64,000 nt of DNA from JAEUOS01 sp040382235 (GCA_040382235.1 JBEIFV010000010.1:9530-73529), one strand, 5' to 3'; numbered from the stretch's first letter, positions 1 to 8,626 are shown. The notes: generated by a model not told the origin, from the letters alone. A program made the numbers and translations.

Positions 1-220
1 CCAGCGGGAACCAGCTGCCCGCGATCGCCGCTGCCGTGCCGGCCGCGATCATGCCGGCGAAAAAGGCCAGGCGCCACTGCCAGTCGGCAGGCGCCGGCTT
101 GATCAGCCCGCCCAGCACGCTGGAAATGCCGGCGATGCGTCCCACGCCCAGCATCAGGGCACCGCTGGCCAGGCCGATCATGCTCCCGCCAATCAAGGCG
201 TTGATCCAGGCTTCGCTCAT
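1..220 (-). CDS. YeeE/YedE family sulfur-transport membrane protein (N-terminal part, runs off the left edge)
   Basis: The visible first 73 residues begin MSEAWINALIGGSMIGLASG and form a hydrophobic, Gly-rich helix pair, with a further hydrophobic segment near residues 51-70. This pattern is typical of YeeE/YedE (DUF395) permeases, which import thiosulfate or other sulfane-sulfur species or pass them between compartments. The ATG at 218-220 overlaps the stop of the upstream persulfide dioxygenase gene in an ATGA, so the two are translationally coupled. The start is therefore well supported. The C-terminal part lies outside the window, so the characteristic second half and its cysteines cannot be checked. 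The sulfur role is inferred from the family and from its neighbours. Confidence 0.75.
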   Translation of the reverse strand, partial: MSEAWINALIGGSMIGLASGALMLGVGRIAGISSVLGGLIKPAPADWQWRLAFFAGMIAAGTAAAIAGSWFPL

Positions 221-1245
221 GCGCTCACCTGTTTGGCAATGACATCAAGGCCGGCCGCTTTCCAGGCCTGCATGCCACCGGCAATATTGACCACGTTGTG
301 AATGTCGCGCGCGGCCAATCCGCGCGCGGCCAGCATCGAGCGATTGCCGCTGCGGCGGATCAGGTAGAGCTTGTCGCATCCCGCCGAGAGTTGCTTCAAG
401 CGGCCATAGTCGTCATGCGCGACCGGCACCGCGCCCGGCGCATGGCCGTCGGCGTAATGCCAGGCGTCGCTCAAATCGACCAGCAGGGCGCGGTCGTTGC
501 AGCGCAGGTCGCGCGCCGCTTCAACCGGCGGCAGTGTTTCCCAGGGGGCATCGCCCTCCGCAACCGGCCCGGCCATGCGGTTGAGCGGCACGGCCTCGTC
601 GATGCGCTTCGGGCGCGGCAGGTTGAGCGCGGCCATCAGGGCCACGAAGTCATCTTCGGTGGTGCCGGCCAGGCGCGGATTGGCAGCACGTTCGGCGCCG
701 ATGGTGCTGTCGGTGCGCCCCTTGTAGTCATGTCCCGGATACACGCGCGTGCCCGCCGGCAGCGTGAACAGCTTCTGCGTGATGCTGGCATACAGCGCAT
801 GGGCGTCGCCATTCTGGAAATCCGAGCGGCCGCAGCCGCCGATCAACAGGGTGTCGCCGGTGAAGACCCGGTCGCGCCACACGAAACACATGCTGCCGGG
901 GGTATGCCCCGGTGTGGCCAGCACGCGCAGCTGTTCATTGCCAAACGAGAGCGTGTCGCCGTCGTTGAGCGGCTGGTCATAGCCCTGCGCGCCGCAGGCT
1001 TCGCCTACTGCGGAGGATGCCCCGGTGGCGATCTTCAATGCGTTGGCGGCCGTCACATGGTCGGCATGAACATGGGTGTCGAGAATCCATTTGAGCTTGA
1101 GATTGGCATCGCGCAGAACCTGCAGGTCGCGCGCGCGCTGCTCCAACACCGGGTCGATGATCACGGCATCCAGCGTCGTGTCGTCAGCGAGGATGTAGGT
1201 GAAGGTGGAAGAAGCGGGATCAAACAACTGATGGAAGATCATCAT
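217..1245 (-). CDS. ETHE1-like persulfide dioxygenase (MBL fold) fused to a C-terminal rhodanese-like domain
   Basis: The 342-residue protein has a beta-lactamase-fold domain over about residues 1-235. The metal-binding motif THVHADH sits near 57-63, followed by the GHTPGS and FTGDTLL signatures of ETHE1-type glutathione persulfide dioxygenases, which oxidise persulfide sulfur to sulfite. Residues from about 245 to the end form a rhodanese domain (DLSDAWHYADGHAPGA, then RSGNRS). In the active-site loop the residue directly before RSGNRS is Arg (codon at 355-357), where rhodaneses have the catalytic Cys, so this domain is probably not a classical sulfurtransferase. Two adjacent ATGs can serve as start; the second (1242) sits better behind a GGAGG. 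The gene lies 117 bp downstream of an arsR-type gene and overlaps a YeeE gene. Confidence 0.9.
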   Translation of the reverse strand: MMIFHQLFDPASSTFTYILADDTTLDAVIIDPVLEQRARDLQVLRDANLKLKWILDTHVHADHVTAANALKIATGASSAVGEACGAQGYDQPLNDGDTLSFGNEQLRVLATPGHTPGSMCFVWRDRVFTGDTLLIGGCGRSDFQNGDAHALYASITQKLFTLPAGTRVYPGHDYKGRTDSTIGAERAANPRLAGTTEDDFVALMAALNLPRPKRIDEAVPLNRMAGPVAEGDAPWETLPPVEAARDLRCNDRALLVDLSDAWHYADGHAPGAVPVAHDDYGRLKQLSAGCDKLYLIRRSGNRSMLAARGLAARDIHNVVNIAGGMQAWKAAGLDVIAKQVSA

Positions 1246-1362
1246 GGGCCTCCGTTATGGAAGGGTTTTCCTTGACGCAGCGCAAGCGGCAAACGCGGGT
1301 TCGGGTGTCTGATGAACGCCCGCTTCCCGATTGCCAATGCGATGAGTCTGTGCATGCGAAAA

Positions 1363-1761
1363 CTAGCCAGCGGTCGATCCGACGGCCTGCCGTGCAAACG
1401 CCGCGCGCGCTTCCGCGGTGCGCTCGAACTGGCGCGCGATGTTGCCGCAGACCAGATCGCACAAGGCATAGACCGAGTCGTCGGCGATCCGGTAATAAAC
1501 GCTGGTACCGCGACCCTCACGCGCGACCAGGCCATGCTTGGTCAGGAGCGTCAGATGGCGCGAAACATTGGCCGAGGTATAGCCGCAGGCCTGCGCGATC
1601 TCGCCCACATTGCGCTCCCCGCTGCGCAACAGGTTGAGGATCTTGAGCCTTGTAGGTTCTGCCAATGCCTGAAAGTAAGTAGCCACTTGCTGCAGTGCTT
1701 CGTTCGACAAACCATCCATGGCGGGGCAGGCGGAGGGTGGGAAAGCCGTGATGATGCCCAT
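1363..1761 (-). CDS. ArsR/SmtB-family transcriptional repressor, probable regulator of the sulfur divergon
   Basis: This is a winged-helix repressor of about 132 residues. The helix-turn-helix runs through EPTRLKILNLL, GERNVGEIAQACGYTSANVSRHL and the wing GRGTSVYYRI. Cysteines occur near the N-terminus (SACPAM), in the recognition region (QACGY) and in the last helix (CDLVC). The usual first cysteine of the persulfide sensors BigR/SqrR (in RxxIL-C) is Asn here, so sensing must differ or use the other cysteines. I chose the ATG at 1761 because AAGGAG precedes it by seven bases; an in-frame TTG at 1779 is less likely. It is the first gene of the leftward unit and faces the RND operon across a region with two dyads, which fits autoregulation and control of both sides. 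Confidence 0.88.
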   Translation of the reverse strand: MGIITAFPPSACPAMDGLSNEALQQVATYFQALAEPTRLKILNLLRSGERNVGEIAQACGYTSANVSRHLTLLTKHGLVAREGRGTSVYYRIADDSVYALCDLVCGNIARQFERTAEARAAFARQAVGSTAG

Positions 1762-1784
1762 GGAATCGCTCCTTGACAAGAGTT

Positions 1785-1827
1785 AGTTAAATACGTACTT
1801 GACTATTTGCGTAAGTGCGCAAATAAT
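1785..1827 (+). promoter_or_regulatory. Rightward sigma70-type promoter with two operator-like inverted repeats
   Basis: A -35 box TTGACT (1799-1804) is followed by a 17-base spacer and a -10 box AATAAT (1822-1827). A perfect inverted repeat, TATTTGCG-N6-CGCAAATA (1804-1825), fills the spacer. A second, imperfect 20-bp dyad centred on TACGTA (1785-1804) covers the -35. A repressor bound to either would block the promoter. The position between the divergent arsR-like gene and the RND operon makes the ArsR protein the obvious candidate; that is inference. Confidence 0.7.
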
Positions 1828-1909
1828 AGCATACATCGGATAAATGTCCAGCCCGATTACGAGCGGCAGTTTCAGCGGGCAGACGCAGCAAGCGGAAGGA
1901 GCATGGGCA

Positions 1910-3007
1910 ATGGTCGGTTTGAATGGAGAGGTGGTCGCGGCACACAGCGCCGTCTGGTTGCTGACACTGGCACTGCAGGCGGTGGCACAGGCCGCGCCGC
2001 CGGTGACTGCGGTGGCGGGATCGGCCACGTCATCCGGCGGACTCGCCAGCGTCATCGTCCAGGGCAGCGGAACCAGCGAAACCTCCGGATTCGACGGCGT
2101 GGTTGAAGCGGTGCGCCAGACCGTGATCGCAGCGCAAGTACCCGGCGCAGTGGTCGCGCTCACGGTCAAGGCCGGCGACAGCGTCAAGGCCGGTCAGGTG
2201 CTGGTGCGCCTGGACGCCCGTGCGGCGCAACAAAACGCCGCCGCCGGCGACGCGCAGGTGCGCGCGGCGCGCGCCGAACAGGAACTTGCCACACGCGAGG
2301 TGGAGCGCCAGCGCCAGTTGTTCGCCAAGCAGTACATCAGCCAGGCCGCGCTGGAACGCGCCGAGGCCCAGTTCAAGGCCACCGAAGCACAGGTCGCGGC
2401 GCAACTGGCGCAGGCCGGCGCGGCGCGCACGCAGTCGGGCTTCTATGTTCTCAGTGCACCGTATGCCGGGGTGGTCGCCGAAGTAACGGTCGTGCAGGGC
2501 GACATGGCGCTGCCCGGCCGCGCGCTGATGACCCTGTATGACCCGGCGGCGCTGCGAGTCACGGCGCCGTTGCCGCAAGCCGCGGCTGCACGCCTGTCAG
2601 TAGCCGAGGCCGCCAAGACTACGCGCGTCGAAGTGCCTGGTCTGGCGTCCGGGCGCGTCGCGCAAATGCCGGTGCGCATCACTGTATTGCCCACCGCCGA
2701 CCCGGCCACCCACACCGTGCCGGTGCGCTTCGACCTGGCGGCCGGCTCCGGCGCCGCGCCCGGCATGTTTGCGCGCGTCTGGTTGCCGCAGGCGGGCAGC
2801 GGCGACGCGCGGATTTACGTGCCGCTCAAAAGCCTGGTGCGGCGCGCCGAGATGAGCGGCGTCTACGTGCTCGATGCCGCCGGCAAGCCGCTGCTGCGCC
2901 AGGTGCGCCTCGGGCGCGTCAGCGGCGAGTCGGTCGAACTGCTGGCTGGTGTGGCCATCGGTGAGCGGGTGGTGCTCGACCCGCAGGCCGCGGCGCGTGT
3001 GCGCTAG
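1910..3007 (+). CDS. RND efflux periplasmic adaptor (membrane fusion) protein
   Basis: This is an HlyD/AcrA-type adaptor of about 365 residues. After an Ala-rich hydrophobic leader come a first lipoyl half (GAVVALTVKAGDSVKAGQVL), a long Ala/Glu/Arg helical hairpin (RAARAEQELATREVERQRQ and onward), the second lipoyl half (SAPYAGVVAEVTVVQGD) and a beta-barrel with the usual PGMFARVWLP. It links the inner-membrane pump encoded 9 bp downstream to an outer-membrane channel. I prefer the ATG at 1910, eight bases after AAGGAG. An in-frame ATG at 1844 would add 22 residues and lies close to the predicted transcription start. The substrate cannot be read from the sequence. Confidence 0.88.
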   Translation: MVGLNGEVVAAHSAVWLLTLALQAVAQAAPPVTAVAGSATSSGGLASVIVQGSGTSETSGFDGVVEAVRQTVIAAQVPGAVVALTVKAGDSVKAGQVLVRLDARAAQQNAAAGDAQVRAARAEQELATREVERQRQLFAKQYISQAALERAEAQFKATEAQVAAQLAQAGAARTQSGFYVLSAPYAGVVAEVTVVQGDMALPGRALMTLYDPAALRVTAPLPQAAAARLSVAEAAKTTRVEVPGLASGRVAQMPVRITVLPTADPATHTVPVRFDLAAGSGAAPGMFARVWLPQAGSGDARIYVPLKSLVRRAEMSGVYVLDAAGKPLLRQVRLGRVSGESVELLAGVAIGERVVLDPQAAARVR

Positions 3008-3016
3008 GGACCCGGC

Positions 3017-6000
3017 ATGAACCAGACCCTCGGATTCTCCGGCCGCGTTGCCGCCTACTTCCAGGCGGCCAGCATCACGCCCCTCCTGGCATTGCTGGCG
3101 TTGTTGCTGGGCGCGTTCGCCGTGCTGGTGACCCCGCGCGAGGAAGAGCCGCAGATCAACGTCACCATGGCCAATGTGCTGATCCCGTTCCCCGGTGCCG
3201 CGGTGGCCGACGTGGAGCAGATGGTGGCGGGCCCGGCCGAACAGGTGCTGGGGCAGATCGCCGGCGTCGAACACGTGATGTCGGTGTCGCACCCGGGGCT
3301 GGCGGTGATCACCGTGCAGTTCAAGGTTGGCGTGCCGCGCACCGAGGCGCTGGTGCGCCTGCACGACACGGTGCGCACCAATGCCGACTGGCTGCCGCGC
3401 GGCTTGGGCGTTCTTGATCCCCTGATCAAGCCCAAGGGCATCGACGATGTGCCGATCGTCTCGCTCACGCTCTTCAGTCGCAAGCCGGAAACCGGCGCCT
3501 TCGACCTCGAACGGGTGGCGCACAGCGTCGAAGCCGACCTGAAACGGGTGGCCGGCACCCGTGAAGTCACCACCATCGGCGGCCCGGGGCGCGCGGTGAT
3601 GGTCGAGCTCGACCCGGCGCGCATGGCTGCAAGCGGGGTCACTGTGGCCGACCTGCGCGGCGTGCTGGCGGGCGCGAACTTCGGGCTGCCGGTGGGCGAT
3701 CTGATCAGCGCCAACCGCGCGGTGGCGCTCGAGGCCGGCCCTTTCCTCAAGGATGCGCGCGAGGTGGCCGAACTGGTGGTCGGCGTGCGCGCCAAGAAGC
3801 CGGTGTTCCTGTCGGAGGTGGCGCAGGTGCGCGACGGTCCGCCGCCTGTCACGCGCATGGTCTGGCATGGTTTCGGCGGGCGCGAACCGGGCGAATTTCC
3901 GGCGGTGACCATCGCCATCACCAAGAAAACCGGCGAGAACGCGATCGATGTCGCCAATGCCGTGCTGCGCCGGGTCGAGGCCCTGCAAAACACGGTGATC
4001 CCGCGCGAGATCGAAGTGGCCACCACCCGCAATTACGGCGCCACTGCCAACGACAAGGCGCAGAAACTGATCCAGAAGCTGCTGTTCGCCACCGCCTCGG
4101 TGGTGGCGCTGGTGTTCATCGCGCTGGGCCGGCGCGAAGCGGCGATCGTCGGTATCGCCGTCGCACTCACCTTGACCGCGACCCTGTTCGCTTCCTGGGC
4201 CTGGGGTTTCACGCTCAACCGGGTGTCGCTGTTCGCCCTGATCTTCTCGATCGGCATTTTGGTCGACGATGCCATCGTGGTGGTGGAAAACATCCATCGC
4301 CACCAGCATCTTTACCCCGGCCGCTCGCTCACCGAGATCATCCCGGCGGCGGTCGACGAGGTCGGCGGCCCCACCATCCTGGCCACCCTCACGGTGCTGG
4401 CGGCACTGTTGCCGATGGCGTTTGTCAGCGGCCTGATGGGGCCTTACATGGGCCCGATCCCGATCAACGCCAGCATGGGCATGCTGCTGTCGCTGGCGAT
4501 CGCCTTCGTGGTCACGCCGTGGCTGGCACGCCTGTGGATGAAGCCGGTGCCGGCGCCGCAGGGCGATTGCGCGCATGCCGCCGCGCCGACCGGTCTGGCG
4601 GGCAAGCTGGCGCCGCTTTTCACCCGTATCTTCACGCCGCTGTTCGATGCGCGCCGCGGCGGCCGCAACCGCGCCTGGCTGGGCCTGGCCGTGGTGCTGA
4701 TGATCGCAGTCTCGATCGCTCTGCCCGCCGTCGGCTGGGTGGTGCTCAAGATGCTGCCGTTCGACAACAAGTCCGAATTCCAGGTGGTCGTCGACATGCC
4801 GGCCGGCACCCCGGTCGAGCAAACCGCGGCGGCGCTGCGCGAACTGGGGGCGCATCTGGCCGGCGTACCCGAAGTCACCGACTACCAGGCCTATGCCGGC
4901 ACCGCCGCGCCGATCAATTTCAATGGCCTGGTGCGCCAGTACTACCTGCGCAGCGGCGGCGAATACGGCGATATCCAGGTCAACCTGGTCGACAAGCATC
5001 ACCGCGCCGACCAGAGCCACGCGATCGCCGCCCGCCTGCGCCCGGCCCTGAAGAAGATCGGCGAGCGCTACGGTGCACGGGTCAAGGTGGTCGAAGTGCC
5101 GCCCGGCCCGCCGGTGCTGTCGCCGATCGTGGCCGAAATCTATGGTCCCGAGGCCGCCGGCCGGCGCGAGCTGGCACGCGCGGTGCGCGGCGTCTTCGCC
5201 GCCACACCCGGCATCGAGGACATCGACGACAGCAACATCGCCGACGCGCCCAAAAACCTGTTGCTGGTTGATCGCCGCAAGGCTGCGCAACTGGGCATAT
5301 CGCAACAGGCAATCGCCACCACACTGGCCGCCGGCCTCACCGGTGAGCCCTCCACCTACCTGCACGACGGCGCCAAATACCCGGCGGCCGTCACCCTGCA
5401 ACTGCCGCCCGAGGCGCACGGCGATCTCGATGCCCTCTTGAAGCTGGCGGTGCGCGGTGCCGACGGCCGCCTGGTGGCGATCCGCGAACTGGTGACCGTG
5501 AGCGATACGTTGCGCGAACAGCCGGTGTTCCACAAGGACCTGCTGCCGGTCAGCTACGTCATCGGCGACATGGCCGGCAAAGAAGACAGCCCGCTGTACG
5601 GCATGTTCGCGATGCGCGCGGCGATCGCAAAAATCGCCGTGCCCGGCGGCGGCGCCATCGCCGAATACTTCATCCGCCAGCCCGAGGACCCGTATCGCGG
5701 CTATGCCATCAAGTGGGACGGCGAGTGGCAGATCACCTACGAGACCTTTCGCGACATGGGCGCGGCCTATGCCGTCGGGCTGGTGATGATCTACCTGCTG
5801 GTGGTGGCGCAATTCGGCTCCTACCTGACGCCGCTGATCATCATGGCGCCGATCCCGCTGACCATCATCGGCGTGATGCCGGGCCATGCGCTGCTCGGTG
5901 CGCAGTTCACCGCCACCTCGATGATCGGCATGATCGCCCTGGCCGGCATCATCGTGCGCAACTCCATCCTGCTGGTCGATTTCATCAACCTGCAACTGGC

Positions 6001-6262
6001 CGCCGGCGTGCCGCTGGCGGATGCGATCCCGCGCTCAGCGATGACGCGCGCGCAGCCAATCATGCTGACCGGTCTGGCAGCCATGCTGGGCGCCTTCTTC
6101 ATTCTTGACGATCCGATCTTCAACGGCCTGGCGATCTCGTTGATCTTCGGCATCCTGGTTTCCACCGTGCTGACCCTGGTGGTGATTCCCCTGTTGTATT
6201 TCGTCGCCTACCGCAAGCGCGCTCCCGTGCTGGCGGGCAATCTCCAAGGAGCTCAATCATGA
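3017..6262 (+). CDS. RND efflux pump permease, AcrB/HAE1-like
   Basis: The full-length pump has 1081 residues. It shows the two-fold RND plan: TM1, a large periplasmic loop, a TM2-6 bundle with GILVDDAIVVVENIHRH (the TM4 charged motif), a second periplasmic loop, and a final bundle with GIIVRNSILLVDFIN. The TM4 motif has paired Asp residues (VDDA), as in proton-driven drug and organic-anion pumps, rather than the Met-lined path of CusA. This argues against a simple copper pump. The stop overlaps the next ATG (ATGA). The operon supplies adaptor, channel and a thioredoxin, and the control region is shared with a persulfide dioxygenase, so the cargo may be a sulfur-derived toxic compound; that is inference. 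Confidence 0.93.
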   Translation: MNQTLGFSGRVAAYFQAASITPLLALLALLLGAFAVLVTPREEEPQINVTMANVLIPFPGAAVADVEQMVAGPAEQVLGQIAGVEHVMSVSHPGLAVITVQFKVGVPRTEALVRLHDTVRTNADWLPRGLGVLDPLIKPKGIDDVPIVSLTLFSRKPETGAFDLERVAHSVEADLKRVAGTREVTTIGGPGRAVMVELDPARMAASGVTVADLRGVLAGANFGLPVGDLISANRAVALEAGPFLKDAREVAELVVGVRAKKPVFLSEVAQVRDGPPPVTRMVWHGFGGREPGEFPAVTIAITKKTGENAIDVANAVLRRVEALQNTVIPREIEVATTRNYGATANDKAQKLIQKLLFATASVVALVFIALGRREAAIVGIAVALTLTATLFASWAWGFTLNRVSLFALIFSIGILVDDAIVVVENIHRHQHLYPGRSLTEIIPAAVDEVGGPTILATLTVLAALLPMAFVSGLMGPYMGPIPINASMGMLLSLAIAFVVTPWLARLWMKPVPAPQGDCAHAAAPTGLAGKLAPLFTRIFTPLFDARRGGRNRAWLGLAVVLMIAVSIALPAVGWVVLKMLPFDNKSEFQVVVDMPAGTPVEQTAAALRELGAHLAGVPEVTDYQAYAGTAAPINFNGLVRQYYLRSGGEYGDIQVNLVDKHHRADQSHAIAARLRPALKKIGERYGARVKVVEVPPGPPVLSPIVAEIYGPEAAGRRELARAVRGVFAATPGIEDIDDSNIADAPKNLLLVDRRKAAQLGISQQAIATTLAAGLTGEPSTYLHDGAKYPAAVTLQLPPEAHGDLDALLKLAVRGADGRLVAIRELVTVSDTLREQPVFHKDLLPVSYVIGDMAGKEDSPLYGMFAMRAAIAKIAVPGGGAIAEYFIRQPEDPYRGYAIKWDGEWQITYETFRDMGAAYAVGLVMIYLLVVAQFGSYLTPLIIMAPIPLTIIGVMPGHALLGAQFTATSMIGMIALAGIIVRNSILLVDFINLQLAAGVPLADAIPRSAMTRAQPIMLTGLAAMLGAFFILDDPIFNGLAISLIFGILVSTVLTLVVIPLLYFVAYRKRAPVLAGNLQGAQS

Positions 6263-6468
6263 CCTCATGGCAAGTCGTTCGTCTGCTCGCCGGTACTTTC
6301 ATCCTGATTTCGCTGGCGCTGGGCATGCCCGGCAGCCCGGTTTTTGTCAGCCAGTGGTGGCTGGCATTCACCGCCTTTGTCGGCGCCAACCTGCTGCAAA
6401 GCGCGCTCACCAAGTGGTGCCTGATGGAATCGATCCTGCGCAAGCTTGGCGTGCAGAGCGGCGCCTGA
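6259..6468 (+). CDS. Small DUF2892 inner-membrane protein
   Basis: A 69-residue protein with two hydrophobic helices (LLAGTFILISLALG and WLAFTAFVGANLLQSALT) followed by a short WC-containing loop and a basic end. This matches the DUF2892 unit that forms the membrane part of the YgaP rhodanese. DUF2892 proteins commonly sit next to sulfurtransferases, RND pumps and thioredoxins in sulfide-exposed bacteria. Its start codon overlaps the pump stop, and the thioredoxin gene follows after 10 bp, so it is an integral operon member. No enzymatic residues are visible; the CxxE-like Cys near the C-terminus (KWCLMES) is the only reactive candidate. Confidence 0.8.
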   Translation: MTSWQVVRLLAGTFILISLALGMPGSPVFVSQWWLAFTAFVGANLLQSALTKWCLMESILRKLGVQSGA

Positions 6469-6478
6469 GGGAGCCACC

Positions 6479-6910
6479 ATGCACCTCTACTGCGCCGCCT
6501 GCGGCACCACCAACCGGGTGCCGGATGCGCGCCTTGCCGACGGCCCGGTGTGCGGGCGCTGCAAGGCGCAGTTGCTCAAGCCCGAGCCGATCGCGTTGAC
6601 CGACGCCAACCTGCAGGCCTTCTTAGTCGGTACCGAGTTGCCGGTGGTGGTCGATTTCTGGGCCGAGTGGTGCGGGCCGTGCAAGATGATGGCCCCGCAT
6701 TTCGCCAGCGCGGCACGCGCCGATCCGCTGCTGCGCTTCGCCAAGGTCGATACCGAGGCGTCGCCCACGGCCAGCATGACCTACCGGATCCGCAGCATCC
6801 CCACCCTGATCCTGTTTGACCGCGGCACCGAGGTGGCGCGTTCATCCGGGGCGATGCAGGCCTCCGACCTGACACGCTGGATCCGCGGCCACCTGCCGCA
6901 GAAGGCCTGA
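6479..6910 (+). CDS. trxC: Thioredoxin 2 (TrxC) with N-terminal zinc ribbon
   Basis: The 143-residue protein starts MHLYCAACG, with paired CxxC motifs (CAAC and CGRC) forming the TrxC zinc finger in the first 35 residues. A thioredoxin fold with the active site WCGPCK and the cis-Pro segment IRSIPTL follows. TrxC reduces disulfides and persulfides in the cytosol. The ATG is preceded by GAGGGA, and longer in-frame extensions lack a ribosome site. It lies between the DUF2892 and TolC-like genes. Trx can strip sulfane sulfur from protein persulfides, so its presence in an operon facing an ETHE1-like gene supports a reactive-sulfur response. Confidence 0.93.
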   Translation: MHLYCAACGTTNRVPDARLADGPVCGRCKAQLLKPEPIALTDANLQAFLVGTELPVVVDFWAEWCGPCKMMAPHFASAARADPLLRFAKVDTEASPTASMTYRIRSIPTLILFDRGTEVARSSGAMQASDLTRWIRGHLPQKA

Positions 6911-6912
6911 AG

Positions 6913-8292
6913 ATGCGCCCCCGCACTGTCGCCGTCGCTGCCATCGTCGCAGTGGTTTCGCAAGCCGCGCCAGCCATCGATCTGATGGGCGCCTGGCGCG
7001 CCGCGCACAAGGGTGATCTCGAATACAGCGCGGCGCAATCCGCCGGTGCTGCCGGCCGCGCGCGACGCGCGCAGGCCGACAATCTGTGGAACCCGTCGCT
7101 GGCACTGAGCGCGACTGCCGGCGTCGGATTCGCCGACACCGCAACCAGTGGCGCGCGCTTCTCGGCCCCTGGCTTCGGGCAGTCCAACGGCGTGTCGTTC
7201 AACACCTCGGTCAATCACGGCGCGAGCGGGCGCTTCGGGGTGGTCGCGCGCCAGCCGCTGGTAAGCGCCGAGCGCAGCGCGCAGCGGCGGCAACTCGAAC
7301 TGGGTGCTGATGTGGCCGCGGTCGAACTCGAGGCCGCCGAACAGGCGATGGCGCTGCGCGTGGCCGAAGCCTATTTCGATCTTGCGATGGCGGCGGAAGC
7401 GGGGCGCGTGTTGCGCCGGCAACAGGTGGCCGTCGAACGAGCGCTGACCCAGGCCAAAGACCGCTTTGTGCTGGGCGACGTGCCGATCACCGACACCCAC
7501 GAGGCGGCCGCGCGCGCCGAAGGCGTCAAGGCGCAGGTGCTCAGTGCCGGGGCCGAGGTCGAACTCAGGCGTGCCGCCCTGGCCGACCTGACCGGGCTGT
7601 CGCCCGCGCAACTGGAGGCCCTCGCGCCGACCCGCATCATCGCCACCGATGAACTGCCCTCGCTCGAGCGCGCGCTGGCCGCGGCCGCGGCCAACAATCC
7701 GGCCTTGCGCGCGCGCGCCGTCGCCGTCGACATCGCGCGCCAGGAGGTCGGCAAGCACGCCGCGGGCGCCGCCGCTTCGGTCGATCTGGTGGCGCAGTTC
7801 GGGCGCGAGCGCATCGCCGGTAGCGGCGACTTCGGCAGCGCCAGCAGTGGCGCAACCAATGGTCTGATCGGCGTGCAGGTGAGCCTGCCCTTCACCCTGG
7901 GCGCATACCGCAGCGCACGCCAGGACGAAGCGTTGCGCCTGGTCGAGAAGGCGCAGGCCGAGTTGCAGCGCGCGCGCCAGCAGGTCGCCCTGCAAACGCG
8001 CACGGCCTGGCTTGGCCTGTCGGTCGGTCGCGGCCGCATCAATGCCCTGGCCGAGGCGCAGAAGGCGAGCAACGCGCGCCTGGACGCGACGCGCCTCGGG
8101 CGCAGCGTCGGCGATCGCACCACGCTCGATCTGTTGAACGCCGAAAGCGACGCGGCAGCGGCTGACTTGAACCTCACGCGCGCGCGGGTCGGCTTGCTGC
8201 TGGACCGCCTGCGCCTGGCCGCCTTGGCCGGTGCGCTCGACGAAGCGCTTTTGTTGAAGGTCAACGCCAGCCTGGGCGAAGAGTCGCGATGA
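6913..8292 (+). CDS. TolC-family outer-membrane efflux channel
   Basis: This 459-residue exported protein has a short signal peptide (MRPRTVAVAAIVAVVSQAAPA) and the duplicated long-helix architecture of TolC proteins: Ala/Glu/Arg-rich coiled coils at about 110-190 and 330-440, with strand segments between (GVSFNTSVN and LIGVQVSLPFTLGAYRSARQ). It would complete the tripartite RND exporter encoded just upstream. Spacing to trxC is 2 bp, so the genes are co-transcribed. No lipobox is present, unlike the CusC-like channel in the copper island of this window. Confidence 0.88.
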   Translation: MRPRTVAVAAIVAVVSQAAPAIDLMGAWRAAHKGDLEYSAAQSAGAAGRARRAQADNLWNPSLALSATAGVGFADTATSGARFSAPGFGQSNGVSFNTSVNHGASGRFGVVARQPLVSAERSAQRRQLELGADVAAVELEAAEQAMALRVAEAYFDLAMAAEAGRVLRRQQVAVERALTQAKDRFVLGDVPITDTHEAAARAEGVKAQVLSAGAEVELRRAALADLTGLSPAQLEALAPTRIIATDELPSLERALAAAAANNPALRARAVAVDIARQEVGKHAAGAAASVDLVAQFGRERIAGSGDFGSASSGATNGLIGVQVSLPFTLGAYRSARQDEALRLVEKAQAELQRARQQVALQTRTAWLGLSVGRGRINALAEAQKASNARLDATRLGRSVGDRTTLDLLNAESDAAAADLNLTRARVGLLLDRLRLAALAGALDEALLLKVNASLGEESR

Positions 8293-8320
8293 AGCACGCA
8301 ACGCACGCGCGGCGGGCGGA

Positions 8321-8626
8321 ATGAGGGTGACGGTTGCACGCAAGCGCTTGCCGACCGGGGCCCAGTTAGCCGGGCCAATCGACGCCACTACGGGCGTACC
8401 GTGCGCAAATGCCGACTTCGATGCATACAATCAAATTTGCCCGATTTCCGCCTTGCTTCTGCGCAGGCACTTCAGGCAGGCGCGCAAGGAGCATGTGGTG
8501 CGCATCAGCGTGACCGACCCGGGTGCGCCTGAAGACTTTCGGCGTTTCTGCAAGAACACCGGCGACACGCTGCTCGCCGTGCACGACATGCGATCACACA
8601 ATGATGTGTTCGTGCGCAAGAGCTGA
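8321..8626 (+). CDS. TusA/SirA-like sulfur-carrier-type protein
   Basis: The 101-residue protein carries, from about residue 33, the TusA pattern: FDAYNQICPIS, a helix (ALLLRRHFRQARK), the VRISVTDPGAPEDFRRFC segment and a final strand (DVFVRKS). TusA proteins accept persulfide sulfur on the Cys of a CPxP motif. Here the motif is CPIS, so the Cys is kept but the second Pro is lost. An N-terminal extension of about 25 residues is unusual, and part of it may be untranslated. It lies 28 bp after the TolC-like gene and 79 bp before the DUF302 gene, inside the sulfur-related block. Confidence 0.65.
   Translation: MRVTVARKRLPTGAQLAGPIDATTGVPCANADFDAYNQICPISALLLRRHFRQARKEHVVRISVTDPGAPEDFRRFCKNTGDTLLAVHDMRSHNDVFVRKS

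Noticed and set aside
2597..5995. A 1132-codon open frame on the minus strand, antisense to the RND pump gene.
   Set aside because: It reads as His/Gln/Arg/Gly/Asp-rich composition typical of the antisense of a GC-rich gene, with no domain, and the plus-strand pump is complete.
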